From positions 2,858,001 through 2,922,000 of the forward strand of contig NZ_JARKIN010000001.1 in assembly GCF_029351045.1 (NCBI RefSeq): 64,000 bases of DNA. Direction: 5' to 3'. The position numbers were made by a program, and so were the translations under genes. Source of the DNA: Streptomyces sp. WMMB303. Lineage in GTDB: Bacteria > Actinomycetota > Actinomycetes > Streptomycetales > Streptomycetaceae. Numbering within the stretch: the stretch's first letter is position 1; each line of letters begins with the position of its first letter. Positions 62,663 to 64,000 of the stretch are shown here, one piece after another. The notes beneath the pieces are model-generated. The model saw only the letters and a list, made by a program, of their open reading frames with translations. It ran no database searches and was not told the DNA's origin.

Positions 62663-63208
62663 TCAGAAGACCGAGGTGACCTCGCATTCGCGGACCTTGC
62701 GCAGCCGGTCGGGGTGGTCCATCGGCACTTGGACCGTCTTGCTGCGGCCGGGGCGCACCACGGCGATGGCCGAACCCGTGTCGACGGTCTCGCTGTTGCC
62801 GTCGAGGAAGGCCACCTCTACGTCGAAGGTGCCGCTGCTCCCACCGGAGTTGCGGACCCGCACGGTGGCACCGGGCTCGTCCCGGTTCTTCAGGTTCTTG
62901 CCCTTGGCCGCGGCGCACTCGGTGACGGTGCCCGAGCCGTCGGCCTGGTTCTGGCGCGAACTGCTGGAGTTGCCGGAGGTGGTGGTTCCGTAGCTGTCGT
63001 CGTAGTCGTTGTCGTAGTCCCGGCTGGAGCTGTGGCTGCTGGACTTCTTGCTGCTGCAACCGCCGCCGCCGTGTCCGCTGCGGCTCTTGCTGTGGCTCTT
63101 GCTGCCGCCACCGCGGCCGCCCGAGGACCGGGCCGGGCTGAAGCCGCTCAGCGCCACCAGCACGAGCGTGACGGCGGCGATCAGTTTGAGATGGCGCATC
63201 CGCTTCAT
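62663..63208 (-). CDS. Secreted Ser/Asp-rich protein
   Basis: 181 residues from the ATG at 63208, after GGGGGAG. An N-terminal signal or anchor (LKLIAAVTLVLVALSGFSPA) is followed by a low-complexity part rich in Ser, Gly, Lys and Asp (SSRDYDNDYDDSYGTTTSG). The C-terminal beta domain ATVRVRNSGGSSGTFDVEVA resembles an Ig-like/FxLYD-type fold. It is convergent with the small peptide gene. The function is unknown; it is probably a cell-surface protein. Confidence 0.8.
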   Translation of the reverse strand: MKRMRHLKLIAAVTLVLVALSGFSPARSSGGRGGGSKSHSKSRSGHGGGGCSSKKSSSHSSSRDYDNDYDDSYGTTTSGNSSSSRQNQADGSGTVTECAAAKGKNLKNRDEPGATVRVRNSGGSSGTFDVEVAFLDGNSETVDTGSAIAVVRPGRSKTVQVPMDHPDRLRKVRECEVTSVF

Positions 63209-63437
63209 TGGGACTCCCCCGAGACGTCGTTTGCGACTGTTCCGCGACTTCGGTGCGCGCTGCGCGCCCCCGGCACCCGGGGCAGGACGCCCCGGCGACA
63301 GTTGTCGCGTGCAGTACAACTCCTATCATCGGCTCAGGACGCGCGCAGTGGCGAGGGGGTTCCCGGCGGCGTAGCGTCGAATGCGGATCACGCACCCGTG
63401 CGGCGCCGGGAGCGGCGCCGGAAAGCGAGGCGAGACC

Positions 63438-64000
63438 ATGATCCGGAACCTTCTCGGGTCCCTGCTCGCCCTCATCGGAGCGGCGGCCGCCGTATACAGC
63501 CCCTTCCGACCGTGGTACGACGGCCGCCTCGGGCGTGATTTCCGCATCGACGACCTCTTCACGGGGACCGGAGTCACCAGCGCCGATGCGGCCCTGTTCA
63601 CCGGGCTGTTCGTGCTGATGCTGGTCGTGGCGGTGATCGCCGTGCTCGGGGTGCTGCTGCGCTCGCGGCTGACCGTGACGCTGGCGGGCGTACTGGGCCT
63701 GGGAGTCACCGTCCTGTGGATGGTGCGGCAGGGGCAGGCCGCCGGAAGCCTCACCGCCGGCAACACCGGCGGGCTCGCCTCCGGAGCCGGGCTCGCCCTG
63801 GGCGGCGCGTTGCTGCTGCTGCTCGCCGGGGCCCTGATGACGGGCCGCCGCACCGCGGCCCGGCGGCGGCACGCGGCGGAACCGGCAGCCGCCGCGCCGC
63901 CCTTCCGGGGAGCACCGGACCGCACCGAGGACACCCTGGAGCAGCCGTTCGTGGGCCCCCCGCCGCCGGAGCGGCCCTATGCCGATCCCCGGTGGCAGCA
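63438..64000 (+). CDS. Membrane protein (3' end cut by window edge)
   Basis: From the ATG at 63438 it starts IRNLLGSLLALIGAAAAVYS and has about four hydrophobic helices (~5-20, 55-75, 80-97, 110-132), then a Pro/Ala-rich cytoplasmic tail (PFVGPPPPERPYADPRWQ) running out of the window. About 187 residues are visible. No named family is recognised. It would sit between afsS and the next locus (afsK in S. coelicolor, from memory). Confidence 0.8.
   Translation, partial: MIRNLLGSLLALIGAAAAVYSPFRPWYDGRLGRDFRIDDLFTGTGVTSADAALFTGLFVLMLVVAVIAVLGVLLRSRLTVTLAGVLGLGVTVLWMVRQGQAAGSLTAGNTGGLASGAGLALGGALLLLLAGALMTGRRTAARRRHAAEPAAAAPPFRGAPDRTEDTLEQPFVGPPPPERPYADPRWQ

Overview
The window reads as an actinomycete chromosome, almost certainly Streptomyces. 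GC content is very high with strong third-position bias. It carries an HrdD-like sigma factor, a DUF397/XRE pair, the deazaflavin gene fbiC, a conservon operon (cvnA-D plus two P450s), and an AfsR/AfsS pair. The order dacA - GOLPH3 gene - XRE - DUF397 ... fbiC ... afsR - afsS resembles, from memory, the afsR region of Streptomyces coelicolor. The strain itself cannot be named from the sequence.

Layout. 0-8.1 kb is ordinary chromosome: a truncated DeoR regulator, hrdD, a TetR/MFS efflux pair, a WrbA flavoprotein and a Tat-exported family 3 glycosidase. At 8.18 kb lies tRNA-Arg(CCT). Its 3' half is repeated as a perfect 43-bp direct repeat at 11.21 kb, bounding a decayed 3-kb insertion that holds a frameshifted small gene, a CxxC-rich protein, and a membrane-anchored Mrr-like nuclease coupled to a tiny membrane protein. 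From 11.8 to 20.2 kb is an arsenic island: two arsenate reductases divergent from arsR-acr3-arsO, a TIGR02391/HEPN-like protein, an ArsN1-type N-acetyltransferase (arsinothricin/phosphinothricin type), a second arsR, and two more flavoproteins, one ending in paired cysteines. It ends in debris: an MFS fragment and a tyrosine-integrase pseudogene next to a tRNA-end-like sequence and a terminator. So 8-21.6 kb looks like layered integrations with partial decay.

21.8-36.3 kb is accessory chromosome with many small regulator/effector pairs: a MerR-methyltransferase fusion, a broken FtsX permease, DUF1772/TetR, the Hsp18 regulator/Hsp20, a NarL-type two-component system, a lipoprotein, XRE/flavoprotein, VOC proteins, and NmrA/TetR. 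Several divergent promoters here have clear palindromic operators. 36.3-50.6 kb holds conserved genes: a large membrane protein, a D-Ala-D-Ala carboxypeptidase with a very long disordered N-terminus, GOLPH3, XRE/DUF397, LysR/PhzF, an ADP-ribosylglycohydrolase and fbiC.

50.7-52.3 kb contains a deletion scar that fuses the 5' ends of a former divergent pair (HTH regulator and aldo/keto reductase). 52.8-58.4 kb is one tightly overlapping conservon operon with two P450s; the first P450 lacks several canonical P450 residues. 58.6-62.5 kb is the afsR-afsS module. Three 7-bp direct repeats with 11-bp spacing precede afsS. AfsS carries three copies of an NNH-type motif, and a separate 52-residue secreted peptide downstream ends in the same motif. 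That secreted peptide is the most unusual item in the window.
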